Below, piece after piece: positions 21,332 to 31,961 of a DNA stretch of 64,000 nucleotides (position 1 is the first letter of the stretch; the number at the start of each line of letters is the position of its first letter). The DNA is taken from positions 496,001-560,000 of the forward strand of contig CAJZBQ010000054.1 in the NCBI GenBank assembly GCA_914767885.1, read 5' to 3'. A program made the position numbers and the translations under genes. Below the pieces are notes generated by a model. The model was not told the origin of the DNA and did no database searches. It saw only the letters and a list, made by a program, of their open reading frames with translations. Origin of the DNA: Blepharisma stoltei (Eukaryota; Ciliophora; Heterotrichea; Heterotrichida; Blepharismidae).

Positions 21332-22974
21332 ATGGGATATAAACCTTCAATACAAGGGCAATATTCAAGGTTTGTTTCAGCAAACCTTCCCCTTTTGAAA
21401 TCTCATGTAGACGCAGAGCGGATTATCAATTCAAGAACACAGACGTTTTCTAAAGATTTACTAATTGAAGTATGAAGAGATATTCCTACGGATCAAAAGC
21501 CAGATTTCCCAAAATATATTTCTTCAGAATTTGAAGATGAGCCTCACCAAACAAAAAAAGAAATTTCTACAATGAGACTGAAACTTTATAAGACCAATTT
21601 TCTCAAGATAGCAACACCAAAAGGCAGCTTTAATTCAAATATATTAACTGGAAGATCTACATCGAGAGCAGCCACACCTTCACTTGCTCAGAGCTTATCT
21701 ACAAAAAGAATTAATCGGCTAAAATTACGCACACCTCTTCCATCAGCATCATCTAAGCGTGAATCGCCAGAACTAATACAAATTTTCACTGAATTTCAAA
21801 CCCCTACTGAGTCTTCAAGAAAGCTTACCTTAAAATCTTCGTCACCTGATACAACTCGAGTGAAAGAAAAAGTGAGAATTTTGAAGCAAAAAATAAAATT
21901 CCCTAATGAAAACGCAGTTAAATATATTTCTAAATTTTTTGAAAGCGATGAAGGAAAGCAGCGGCTAAAGCCAGAATCCCAACAATATTTTGGCATCATT
22001 TCTGAAATTCCTTATAAATTATATTTAGGGCTCCCAGAAAGGCATGGGTCTCTTTATATAACAGACATCAAAGGTGCTAACGATTTGAGTCAACTAAGAA
22101 AGCTACATATATATGCCATTCTTACACTAGGACTCTCCAATGCTCCTTATGTTTATACATTTATTAAAGGTGGCTACATGACTATTAATATAGAAGACGA
22201 TGAAGTATATGAGCTTCCAAATGTTCTTCCGAAGGCAACCAAATTTTTAGACCATCATTTGAAAAATGGAAATGTGTTGGTCCATGATTATTATGGAATG
22301 AACCGATCCTGTGCTGTTGTGGTATTATATTTGATGAAAAAATACTCGATGAAAATGTATATGGCAATTAAAGCAGTAACTGAAGTAAGGCCCATTTGCA
22401 TTAAAATGCGGCACGTATCAGCCTCTTGGCGCACTGGGAATGGTTGCTAGTCAAGAATCAAGTGCAGCCTTAGGTGATGTGTATCCGGGGGTTTTGTTTG
22501 CCTTCCTGCGATTGGAAATGGAGGTGCTGAAAAATGTCCGTTTGATCTAAGGACCTATGGGCATTCCTCTGCCAAGAAAGGGGTTTAGTACTAGGCCACA
22601 AGGAAAAAGCCTTTTTCCTGGTGCTGTCAAAGGATGGCACTTTGGCATCCGACAGATTTCAAAGAGTTGATCCTTAAAATCAAGCTACTTCAATCGCCCG
22701 CCCGCGAAGGAACGCAGAAATTCATAAAGCCATCCGCTCAAGAGCAGCAAGTCAAGGAGGAGAAGTAGGCACCGGAAGAGGAACCCGTTTCAGGTGATAA
22801 ACCCCTTGGGGTGGAGTCGAAAAGCAGTTTAACCTTGCGTACGGGAGGTATTTGGTGAATGCTTTAACGCCCGACTTTAATTAATCTAAATTAACTGAAG
22901 GAAGGCCATGCTGTGATATAAGACCTGAGTTTAAGTCTTTGATTGAAAGGTTCCAAATTAGAGGAGAGCTATAA
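21332..22974 (+). CDS. Dual-specificity-phosphatase-fold protein lacking the catalytic Cys (pseudophosphatase)
   Basis: ATG 21332 to TAA 22972-22974; a TGA at about 21475 reads as Trp (EVWRDIP) and insertion R5 (22393-22907) must be removed, leaving 375 aa. Residues 1-200 are a basic, Ser/Thr-rich extension. The C-terminal 170 residues have the DSP fold (LYLGLPERHGSLY, AILTLG, FLDHHLKNGNVLVHD, MAIKAVTEGRPCCDI). The signature loop is HDYYGMNRS where active enzymes have HCxxxxxR: the Cys is Asp, while the Arg is kept. It should bind but not hydrolyse phosphoproteins, like STYX. The insertion lies between the signature loop and the final helix. Confidence 0.82.
22393..22907 (+). mobile_element. 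R5: SINE/LINE-like insertion in the pseudophosphatase gene
   Basis: Flanked by TAACTGAAGTAAGGCC (22377-22392) and TAACTGAAGGAAGGCC (22892-22907). Starts near AAAATGCGGC; contains TTGGAAATGGAGGTG, shared with R3/R6, and ends in TTAATCTAAATTAA. Removing 515 bp restores the C-terminal helix of the phosphatase fold. Confidence 0.85.
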
Positions 22975-23161
22975 ATGCAAAGCATTTTTATTATTTTTTG
23001 AGATTTAATTTATATTAAAATTTAATTATACTCTGTCGAATAGCATCTGAAAATTGTTAGGAAACTACTTATTTTAGCTTAGATTTTATCCATAAAAGAT
23101 CTGATTATTTTTACTATGAATATTTTTTTTTAAATTAAATCGAAGGGGCTTTGAATTTTTT

Positions 23162-24265
23162 ATGGAACCGAGAGAAATAGGACTTTGTGCAATATTTAAA
23201 GGTGCGAAGCAAACAGCAGTTTTTCTTAACCAATCTCAAGAAGAAGTCAAAAATTATAAATCTCTAGTTCTTCATCAGCAATCAGATTTTTTTGTAAAAT
23301 TGAAAGCTATGATCTCTGATGTAGCAAAGGATATTGGGCTGAGAAAATGCGCTGAGATGATCAATGTTCCTGAATGCGTTTTAAAGCTATTAATATGAGA
23401 TCCTCCTGAACTTAAAGAAGCTAGTCCCAGTCTTGTCTCTAAAAGCATTATAAAGATTTCAAAAAGAAAAAAATCAGATAAAAAGTTCGAAAAAACAGAG
23501 CATCCAAATCAGCTTGAACAACTAGAGCAGCAAGAACAATCTGAAGACCAAAGCCAGTCAGAGTTTCCTTCTGAATCCCCAAATCATTTAGAGCAACCTG
23601 AACAATCAAATAAGACAAAATCTGTTTCTGATTTAACCTTTGAAGACATAAAACAAAAAGTGATAGAAATGTATCACAGTGGCGGCAATATACGCGCAAT
23701 CCAATCTCTCTATGACATCCCCAATGCTGGTGTAATCCACAGCTGAGGAGACTTCTTAAGATGCAAACCAGGAATTACTGATCAGCTCAGAAACATAAAA
23801 TCAAGTATAATAAACCTAAGAAAGCAGGGCAAATCTGACTTAGAAATAGCTGATTTATTCTCAGTCAGGCTATTTCGTGTATCAGAAATTGCAGGTGAAT
23901 ACTCTAGAAGTAAAGCATTTTTTTCTTCTCAAGATATTGTGGATGAAATCAAAAATTTTAAAGAGGCACAAAATAAAGAAGAATCTTTAAAAAGATTGGG
24001 AGCAAGCGAAAAAATGTTTGATAGGTACCTTGAGCAGTATGAAGCTGGAAATATGAAATTTGACAGGGTTTTTGAAAGTGATAATGAAGGAAGCTCATAT
24101 GAAAAATTGTCTGTAGTGGAAACCTATTATATGAATAAACAAAAAAGTCTGGATAAGGCATTAAAATCAACAGAGGCACATGGGGAACTTGTCAAAAAAT
24201 GGATACTGACGATTGAAGAAAAAACAAAAGACCTTTATGGGATGAAAACCAAAGAGCAGGAATAG
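23162..24265 (+). CDS. Protein with repeated helix-turn-helix-like segments, function unknown
   Basis: ATG 23162 to TAG 24263-24265, 367 aa, with TGA codons as Trp (LLIWDPP, IHSWGDF). Four segments of about 40-50 residues look like helix-turn-helix units related to psq/Tc1-type domains, clearest in FEDIKQKVIEMYHSGGNIR followed by AIQSLYDIPNAGVIHSWGDF. A Gln/Glu/Ser-rich linker lies between the first and second units (about 105-155). This could be a DNA-binding protein derived from a transposase, but no DDE catalytic core is present. Confidence 0.65.
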
Positions 24266-24372
24266 TTGTATTAAAATAAGTTTTTAATTTCCTATCAATA
24301 TATTTTTTATAAAATTGTTAATAAAAACGGATATTACACTAACAAAACAAGAATTACTATGGCTAATTATAA

Positions 24373-25990
24373 ATGCTATGGCTAATAATTCCATTAGCTT
24401 ATGCACTGGAAATAAAATCGAAATCATTTAAAATCGTTCAATTCACAGACTTGCATTATGGTGAAGGCGATACACAAAATAAGCAGAATATGAAATTGCA
24501 AAGTACGATATTAGGATTCGAAAAACCTGACATGGTTGTTATTACTGGAGACATGGTAAGCGGATACTCGTGGAATGGGGAGTTGGGCTGATATAAGGAA
24601 TACCACAAGATGGTCATCCAGCCTATGAAAGATCATAATATTCCTTGGGCTATAGCACTAGGAAATCATGACATAGAAGCTGATCTGAATGGAGAACAGA
24701 TTATCGAACTAGAAAAGCAGGAGCCCTTAAGCTTAGCAAAGCAGGGACCAAGCTATATTAGTCATTATGGCAATTATGTTGTCCCAATCACTTACAAAGG
24801 AAAATTAGAATTTCTTATATGAATTTTAGACTCAGGAGATAAGCATCACTGTGGGATGCTATTTGGGTATGACTGCGTGCATGAAGACCAACTAGAATGA
24901 GTTAAAAACACACAGAAAGTTATTAATGATATCCACCAAAAGGAAATTCCTGGGTTGATGTTTATGCATATTCCACCACCTGAGTATATGAAGCTTTGGG
25001 ATAATTATGCATTTTTGAGTAATTGAGGTGTCAGTATCACATTTTTTAAAAATAAAATCTATAAGAAAATAAAATCAGAAAAGCTAGTATAAAAAAAATA
25101 ATTTAGCTTACTCCCCCCCCCCCCTCCGTGAGCGAACAAAACCATTAGAAAAATCGCCATTTTTTGACCAAAAAACCCACCCTCCGTGAGTGAACAAAAA
25201 TTTTTTTAATAGAAAAAATTTTAATGGAAAAAAATTTTGATATATAAGTGATAATTAGTATAATGAAATCTAGAGCTAATTCTGTTTAATTTTAAACAAA
25301 TTGCGTTTTAAAACATAAATTTTGCAAATTAAATTAATATTTGCTTCCCAATTTTTGCAAATTAGGATTTTTTTTAAATTTCGAAAAAAATATTTTTTTA
25401 TAAAATTTATATATAAATTTTTTTTAAAAAAAAAAATTAACCCCCCCCCTCCGTGAGCGAACAAAATTTTTTTGTTCGCTCACGGAGGGGGGGGGGGGAG
25501 TTAATAAAAATATAATGCAAGAGGAAATAAATATGAGCCTGTTTCTTGTTGGGGAAATCATACAGAATATTTTATAGAAGCATTATCAGGAATCCTTGGA
25601 ATATCTGTAGGCCATGATCACTATAATGACTATGAAGGAATAATAAATGGGGTCAAAATGTTCTATGGAAGAAAAAGTGGGTATGCAGGTAACGGACCTG
25701 AACCTTTTTATCCAAAAGGCGCAAGAGTTTTTGAAGTTATTCCAGAATCTAAGACAGTGAATTCTTGAATAAGAGAAGAATCAGGAAATGTAGTTGTGCA
25801 TTCTGGTAGAGCAGGGAATTTTGAAAAACAATCTGTTTGTGTAGAAAGCTCAAGACTAGGCTTAAATTTGATAATTGGAGCCAAATTTTTGCTTGGAATT
25901 TTAGGACTGGCTATGACTATAACTGGTTGCTATTGCTATGTGAAAAGGCATTTTAGAATAAAATATAAGGATGAACATTTTTCAGTATAA
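24373..25990 (+). CDS. Secreted or membrane-anchored calcineurin-like metallophosphoesterase (purple acid phosphatase/DCR2 type), two nested IESs
   Basis: ATG 24373 to TAA 25988-25990; after removing the outer IES (25023-25515, which contains another) the product is 374 aa. An earlier ATG at 24359 hits a stop. Residues 1-11 are a short signal peptide. The metal-binding blocks come in order: FTDLHYG, TGDMVSG, ALGNHDIE, MFMHIPP and VGHDHYND. A hydrophobic helix near the C-terminus (LIIGAKFLLGILGLAMTI) followed by basic residues is a membrane anchor. The fold hydrolyses phosphate esters outside the cytosol. Several TGA codons are Trp. Confidence 0.88.
25023..25515. mobile_element. Outer short AT-rich IES (TAA flanks) carrying a nested MITE-like IES
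   Basis: TAA at 25020-25022 and 25513-25515. Only about 100 bp belong to this element; the other 393 bp are the MITE-like IES inside it. Removing the inner one alone leaves a stop and a wrong frame; removing 493 bp gives NYAFLSNARGNKYEPVSCWG, with 375 codons and no remainder. An alternative junction at ATGCA also keeps frame, so the edge is uncertain by a few codons. Confidence 0.7.
25111..25503. mobile_element. MITE-like IES, CCGTGAGCGAAC family, nested (TTA flanks)
   Basis: TTA at 25108-25110 and 25501-25503. It is nearly identical to the IES at 9979-10376, with the same two direct barcode copies at the left and the facing hairpin at the right, which suggests recent spread. Confidence 0.93.
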
Positions 25991-26140
25991 AATAATTGTT
26001 TCAAATATTAAATTTTGTTATTTTTAATCAATTTCAAAGCTTAATTATATTATAATTTGTATGCATCACAATATAATTTAGTTTATACTCTGAAATTCTT
26101 TGAAATTATTCTTTAAGTCTTAACTTGAATTTCTAATAAA

Positions 26141-28267
26141 ATGTCTTTCAGAGAAATACGAAACTTCTGTGAAATCATGCGTTCTTTAGGATACTCGCGC
26201 ATCATTTCAATGGAAAATTTTCGAACCCCTAACTTTGAGCTAGTAGCAGATATCCTTGATTGACTTCTCTTAAGGTAAACATTACATAGAGTGGACCCGG
26301 AATGTGATATATTAGGCGATATTGAAGAAGAGAGACAAAGAATAAATTTTATCACGAACGTCGCCAAGTTTTTCTTATCAAAAACCAGAATAAAACTGAA
26401 TCTTAACTCCCCACCTTAAATTGGAACAAAACATCGGTAAAATTTGCATGTTTTGGGTACTTTAACCCCCTTTAAATTGGAAAAAAGTTTATTTTCAATA
26501 AAAAATATTTTCGATAAAAATAATAATTTTTTAAAAAATTAGTTTTAACCTAATTTAATATGCAAATACAAGTAGAATACTATTTAAAAAGTTCTCTCAC
26601 TCCCCTCCCCATCCTTGATCGAACGACTCGCCATCGTTCGATCAAGGATGGGGGTTAAAAAAAATTTTATATATTTAAAATAAAATATATATATATATTT
26701 TTTTTTATTTACTTTTAATAAGAGGGTAAGAGCATTTAATAATTATTTTTACAGCAAAAAATTGAATTAATTTCATAAAAATGCCAATTTTTAATATTTT
26801 GATTTATTAGTCACACCTTTAAACTGTATAAATTTTAATTTATTCCTTATTAAATTAAATTTGTTTTTTTAAAAATTTTAAAGAATCTCTATTTTATTAG
26901 ATTATTGAGTTTTTAAGCCTAGGTTGATGACTAAATCACTTCGAATGGTTAATTCCGTAGCTTTTTGTCGTCTCAAAGTCTCTGAAAACAACTTCATTAT
27001 ATGCATCTTCCCAAGCTTTTGATAACTAATATATTTTTATATATATAAAAAATTTGCATGATATGAAAATCGTTCGATCAAGGATGGGGGTTAATTTTGC
27101 CAATTTTTAGGAACTTTTACAGTCAATCGTTCGATCAAGGATGGGGGGGGAGTCATGAATAAATTAATTTTTTTATTTAATAATTTTTATAAAAAAAAAA
27201 ATTAAAATTTAAATAATTATGCTCAATTTATATTTTTAAAAATTTTAAAAAAAATTAACCCCTCTTTAAATTGGAACAGGATCGCTTGCTCCAATTAAAT
27301 GAAGGGGAGTAAGAAACTTTATCAAGCAGATGGGTATGCTGTCCGTGAACTTTTAAAAATTGCTTCAATGCTATATAAAGCTCAATCATCGTCGACAAAA
27401 AATGACGAAGAATCATGTAAGATCTAGGTAGCGGTGGACATTACAATGAGCTCAAAACTTCAGAATCTGAAAACTGCGCGTGGTTTAGCTACAGAAATTA
27501 CTGAAACTGGCGCCAAACTGTTTGATTTATTAGGAAAAGAAAAGGATCTAAGAGAGGCCAGAGATAAGGCATTGGGATTTTTGGACAATATCTCAAGAAA
27601 TCTCGATTCTAATGCTGAACAAGAATACATCAGAAAGTGTATTAGGGATATCATACAAGGCCAGACTGGCAATCTTTCTCAGATGGAAAAAATGCTTGAA
27701 GAACTCGAGAATGACGAGAAAACACTTGAAGCAAAAATCAAAAAGAGAACTGGAGAGCTGGAAAGAGCAGAAAAGCGCATGAAATCATTGCAAACTGTCA
27801 GACCAGGATATATGGACGAGTATGAAAGACTGGAACAGGAACTTGAGAAACTCTACGAAGTCTATGTTGTCAGATTTAGAAACGTAGCCTATTTAGAGCA
27901 CGATTTAGACGAGTACAGCAAAAAAGAGGAAGAAAAATCCAAATTGATTTCAGATTCATTAGCTCAGCAAAGAAATGAAATCCAAGAAGACCAAAAAAGG
28001 AGGCTAATTGGAGAAGCTGAGCTTGAGGAAGCTACAATTGATTCCAATGTTCCTAAAGGAAAAGCATCCAATAATAACGCATCAAACAATCGAGATAGGC
28101 CTATGGAGGCAAGACAAAATGGTAGAAGACAATATAAGCAAGAAGAAAGTGAAGAAAGCGATTTAATTGAAGAAGATGAAGAAAGTGGGTCACTTGAAGT
28201 AGATGAAGAAGGTTCTGAAGAAGAACTGGAAGAGGAAGAAAGTGAGTCACTTGATAACGATTTTTAA
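26141..28267 (+). CDS. CLUAP1: CLUAP1 / IFT38, intraflagellar transport complex B subunit
   Basis: ATG 26141 to TAA 28265-28267; removing two 15-nt introns and IES 26407-27312 leaves 396 aa, close to animal CLUAP1. The N-terminal CH-like domain reads [35 protein letters not shown] (TGA as Trp) and, across the [25 protein letters not shown], all hallmarks of the family. A coiled coil follows (about 150-290: [19 protein letters not shown]), then an acidic, disordered tail. The protein acts in IFT-B to build cilia. Only the second half looks like an ordinary open frame, so conventional gene finding would truncate it. Confidence 0.95.
26275..26289 (+). other. 15-nt intron in CLUAP1
   Basis: GTAAACATTACATAG. 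Removal joins LLLR to VDPECD; retained, it gives TAA within two codons. Confidence 0.9.
26407..27312. mobile_element. MITE-like IES, TTTAAATTGGAAC family, host of a nested IES (TAA flanks)
   Basis: TAA at 26404-26406 and 27310-27312. Ends are CTCCCCACCTTAAATTGGAAC and, inverted, CTCCCCTTCATTTAATTGGAGC. A different IES family (26600-27155) has inserted into it. Excision of all 906 bp gives [13 protein letters not shown] in CLUAP1. Confidence 0.92.
26600..27155. mobile_element. Nested MITE-like IES, ATCCTTGATCGAACG family (TCA flanks)
   Basis: TCA at 26597-26599 and 27153-27155. Ends CTCCCCTCCCC then ATCCTTGATCGAACG; four copies of the barcode are present, two facing at the left and two direct at the right, a mirror of the arrangement in the other families. 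It is the only member of this family in the window. Confidence 0.9.
27417..27431 (+). other. 15-nt intron in CLUAP1
   Basis: GTAAGATCTAGGTAG. Removal joins DEES to [13 protein letters not shown] and corrects the frame; retained, it gives a TAG stop. Confidence 0.9.
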
Positions 28268-28295
28268 TTCTTCTTATTTATAAAATGAAAAAAAA

Positions 28296-28379
28296 TCCGA
28301 TCACCCGGATTCGAACCGGGGACCCTGGGATGACTATTTTTCTACAGTCCCATGCTCTACCAACTGAGCTATAATCGGA
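28296..28379 (-). tRNA. tRNA-Tyr (anticodon GTA) with a short intron
   Basis: On the minus strand the acceptor TCCGATT pairs with GATCGGA (one G-U pair); the D arm is AGCTCAGTTGGTAGAGC, the anticodon stem TGGGA/TCCCA and the T arm CCCGGTTCGAATCCGGG. The loop starts CTGTAGA, so the anticodon is GTA, and has about 10 extra bases after position 37, the normal site of a tRNA-Tyr intron. CCA is not encoded. Confidence 0.92.
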
Positions 28380-28491
28380 TATGCTTTTACTTTTAGCTAA
28401 GAGTATATATACCCATAATAAATAATTTATTAGTATCATTTTGAAGCTTCGCATAAACTTTCTCATTTAATTAATATAAAGTCATAGTTAA

Positions 28492-30150
28492 TTAATTTTG
28501 CATTTCCTTACTATGCGCTCTCAATTTTAAGTTTTCATACTCTGACTCCAAGTCTCTGAGAAGCCTATTGGAAATATTTACATCGCGAATTTTTGATATA
28601 AAGTCTTCATTAAACACTTCTTTGAAGCTGCTTGAAACTTGAACATTGGTTAGTCTAAACATAATATCCTCAAATCTGGCTCCATAAATATCACCAGAAA
28701 CTGCATCTAAAATGGTAATAGCAGTTTTAAAAACAATTTTTCATCCTTCTAGCAAAAATAAATCCCAAAGCGGGAACAAAATATTTGCCCTCTCTTGCAA
28801 AATACTTGAAAAGATGGTAATAAATCAAGGAGCACTAAAATGGGCTGATGATAATCCAACTTCTTTAAAAGCCTCGTTTACTTCTGGCAGTAAAATACCT
28901 ACCAATCTATCTAATTGATAGAAAAATTGTTTTAGCTTAGGTAAAGAATGTATAAATAATTCACTCATTTCAAACCTCTCAATCATGGATACAAGGCATT
29001 TAAAAGCAATTTCTTCATTTTGAACTTGTAAGTATACCTTTTTAATGAGTAATTTATTTCTTTTTATTATCATCTCTAATAAGTTTTTCTCAACCAAAAA
29101 TGCATATAAAGTCCCAGCAATATAATTCATACCTTGGCAATATCCTATTTCAGGATTATAAAGAGCATAGGTTTTTAGAATGTTTTTTAAAACTTGGTCA
29201 GAAATTTGTGGATGATGCTGATACGATCTTGATACATCCATATTGATAATATCATCAAGCTCTCCTAAAAACGAGAGATCAGATTTTACTCTATATAAAT
29301 ACTCATAGTAGTTTATATAAGGAAAAGTTTCTTTCAATAGCTCTATCCAAGCTCGGGTCCTTAGTCTATTTTTTCTATCTTCGTCAACAGTTCATTCTAC
29401 TAGTCATTTCTTTAAAATTTTATGATAAATAATTTCCTTCCAACTTTTGCATACAAAAAGCAAAGAATAGCAGTCCTTTGGTGCTAAAAATGCGATTGCT
29501 AATCCAATAGGTAATAGATTTCCATATCGAACCATATCTTTATTTCTTGCAGTAAGAGAAGCAATAGATTTTGACTCTCCATGATATCCGTTATGCTGTG
29601 TTCCTTGGACTTCAGCAAGCAGCATGCAAGTTCTTTCTGAGTCTAAATTAACTTTTTTTGATACATTCAATATCACTGCATTGGCAAGATCATGAGGCAA
29701 TCCCATATGAATCATGTGATAATTAAACTGGCTGATAATCATAAATGCTGCTGATTTTATGGCTCGCTCTTCTGGAACATCTTTTTTTAGTGCATTATTG
29801 GCCAGCTTTTTCAGAGAGTTAAAAAGCCCTTTCCTTTTCCTTTTTCTTGACTTTTCGAGTGATGCTTTGTCAGCTTCAAGTTTTGTTTGAATCGCACAGC
29901 CAATTGCTTGAATCCATCGACTAGCTTCGTTCCAAATGGTATGGGAATTAATAAATTGTGATAAATATTTGCGCTTCTTACCAGAGTCTTCAGTATAATA
30001 CTCGTGAGAAAGGACTACGATTTTCCAAAAAGTGATTGGATCTTCATCATCGTCAGTCATCATAGAAGTCAGCATACTTTTAATTAGTGCTGCAAGCTGA
30101 GTTATTTTTCGGGATTGGAGGAAGCCATTTGATTTCCAACTGTCAAGCAT
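28492..30150 (-). CDS. TBC-domain Rab GTPase-activating protein (N-terminus unresolved)
   Basis: The frame ends at TAA 28492-28494, and the first in-frame ATG is at 30150, but coding-like sequence without a stop continues upstream to about 30497, so the true start lies further back. TGA codons read as Trp bridge otherwise separate blocks (LKKWLVEW, FSAPWFIT). The TBC domain in the C-terminal half shows IINMDVSRSYQHH (arginine finger) and GYCQGMNYIAG (glutamine finger). Before it, LAPKDCYSLLFVCKSWKEI resembles an F-box-like helix. The role is Rab inactivation by family. Upstream, only about 15 bp separate it from the stop of the F-BAR gene, so fusion or an unseen junction is possible. Confidence 0.82.
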
Positions 30151-30509
30151 ATCGCAAAAAAGATCTCTTCCATTGCAAGTGTGTAAAAGCTCAGACAGCT
30201 TTACATAATAGTTTGAGTCAATATTGGAGTCCTCAGAAAGAGAGGACCTTGCTGGAGATTCTCGAGAATTCTGAGGGATTAGATGGCTGAGGACAATTTT
30301 GACGAGTTCATTGTCTTGAATTTGATCAGTTTCGTCTATGGCTAGCTGATATTCAGGCTTATTTATGTCCGTATTTTGGTTAATTTTTTTCCAAGCTTCA
30401 TAAGATAAAAATTCCTCTCTTTTGTTATATCAATTTAGATTGGCTTGCGTTATACCGTTTATGTCGCTAGTGAAATTATTTTCTATTTTTTTTGTATAGA
30501 ATTAATTTG

Positions 30510-31858
30510 TTATTTTTGGATCAATCCCAAAGAATGCCTAATCAATTGTTACAGCATAATCTCGTCTTTAGATCTATTTGCTTCTACGAAAACTCTTATA
30601 TCCATTTCACTATTAATATTCCCAACCACAGCATTGAGCTCTTCAATTGTTTCCCATACCCCATTCTCATATTTTGCATACTGTTTTGAATACCTCTCAA
30701 GCGTGGATTTTACAAAAATGATTCTGCTTTCTTCGCTTTGCTGCAAAGCTTCCATAATGGAAGGCATAACATTTTCATATTCATCTAAACACTCATTCAT
30801 TTCAATGACTGATTTCTCATATGATTCTGTTACTTTGTGGGCAACTCCATTGTAATAATTAGCTTGCTTAAAAGCCTTTTCTTGCTTTTCCTTCACCTCC
30901 TCTTTCATACTTACTCCCCCCCTCCGTGAGTGAACAAAAAAATTTTGTTCACTCACGGAGGGGGGTTAATTTTTTTTTTTTAAAAAAAATTTATATATAA
31001 ATTTTATAAAAAATATTTTTTTTTCGAAATTTAAAAAAATCCGAATCACAAAAATTGGAAAGCAAACATTAATTTAATTTATAAAATTTATGTTTTAAAA
31101 AAGCAATTCGTTTAAAATTAAACAGAATTAGCTCTAGATTTCATTATACTAATTATCATTTATACATCAAAATTTTTTTTTCCATAAAAAATTTTTGTAT
31201 TAAAAAAATTTTTGTTCACTCACGGAGGGTGGGTTTTTGGGCAAAAAATAGCGATTTTTCTAATGATTTTGTTCACTCACGGAGGGGGGGGAGTTAGTGC
31301 TTCAGCTTTTTCAGCAGTTTCAGCACATTTCAAATGCTTTTCTTTCAGTTTATCTAATTTTTCTTTTGATTTTGATAGCAGATTATTTGAAGACATGCCT
31401 TGATTTGATAGAGATGAGTTTGTATGATTTATGAGTTAAATTACTAATAGAGGGGCATTTAATGAGAATTCCAGAAATCAATGATTTTTTTAAAATTACT
31501 TATAAATACTACTTGCAAAATACTTATTAATAGGAATAGTATTGAATTGGTTGACGAAAAGCTCAAGCGGCTCAATAATTTCTAATTGAATATTCCGGGA
31601 AAACAGCATCTCCTGTTGACAAAGCTTCTGAAAATGCTGAGTAAACGAAGAAAGACCCGTTGACAGAGTGTCCATGTTTTCGTCCCCACGCAAATCAAGA
31701 ATAAGGTTTTCCGTCAATTTTTGAACCTGCGAAGCATAAGAATCTATCGCTTTCCTGTAATTTTTAAAAAAATAGCAAAGACTTGTGACTTTATTTGACC
31801 CTGTTCTCATGTGTGAATTTACAAGGTCGAATTTGTCATAGATTTCTGAATAACTCAT
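30510..31858 (-). CDS. F-BAR (FCH) domain protein, two IESs and one intron
   Basis: ATG 31858 to TAA 30510-30512; removing IESs 31435-31545 and 30914-31296 and the intron leaves 279 aa with no remainder. The fold is almost entirely an F-BAR: the FCH-like start DLVNSHMRTGSNKVTSLCYF, the long middle helices LDKLKEKHLKCAETAEKAEA and EKQEKAFKQANYYNGVAHKV, then helices to the end. F-BAR dimers bend or sense membranes during endocytosis or cytokinesis. There is no SH3 domain. The first IES call rests on one matching TGA pair that keeps frame; the second is certain. Confidence 0.85.
30538..30552 (-). other. 15-nt intron near the 3' end of the F-BAR gene
   Basis: Minus-strand GTAACAATTGATTAG. Removal extends the protein by about ten residues (DEIMLHSLGL...); retained, the frame stops at once with TAA. 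Size and ends match all other introns here, but no conserved domain confirms it. Confidence 0.6.
30914..31296. mobile_element. MITE-like IES, CCGTGAGCGAAC family (TTA flanks)
   Basis: TTA at 30911-30913 and 31294-31296. The facing hairpin end is on the left and the spaced direct copies on the right, so it is inverted relative to 9979-10376. Excision joins KAEALS to MKEEVKEKQ in the F-BAR gene. Confidence 0.93.
31435..31545. mobile_element. Short AT-rich IES (TGA flanks)
   Basis: TGA at 31432-31434 and 31543-31545. This 111-bp piece has stops in the F-BAR frame; removing it gives FVNQFINHTNSSLS in frame. No terminal inverted repeat is obvious. Confidence 0.6.
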
Positions 31859-31961
31859 CCTTTTCTTAATAGGATTTAAAAATAATACAAAAGTGTGGTG
31901 AAAAAATTTAAGATTTTTGAATAAATAGAATGGATAAATAGCTGATTCTATTTTATCTTAA

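Noticed and set aside
26113-26367. Minus-strand 84-codon frame at 26.1-26.4 kb
   Set aside because: It is the reverse of the CLUAP1 first exons, which are clearly coding on the plus strand with a 15-nt intron.
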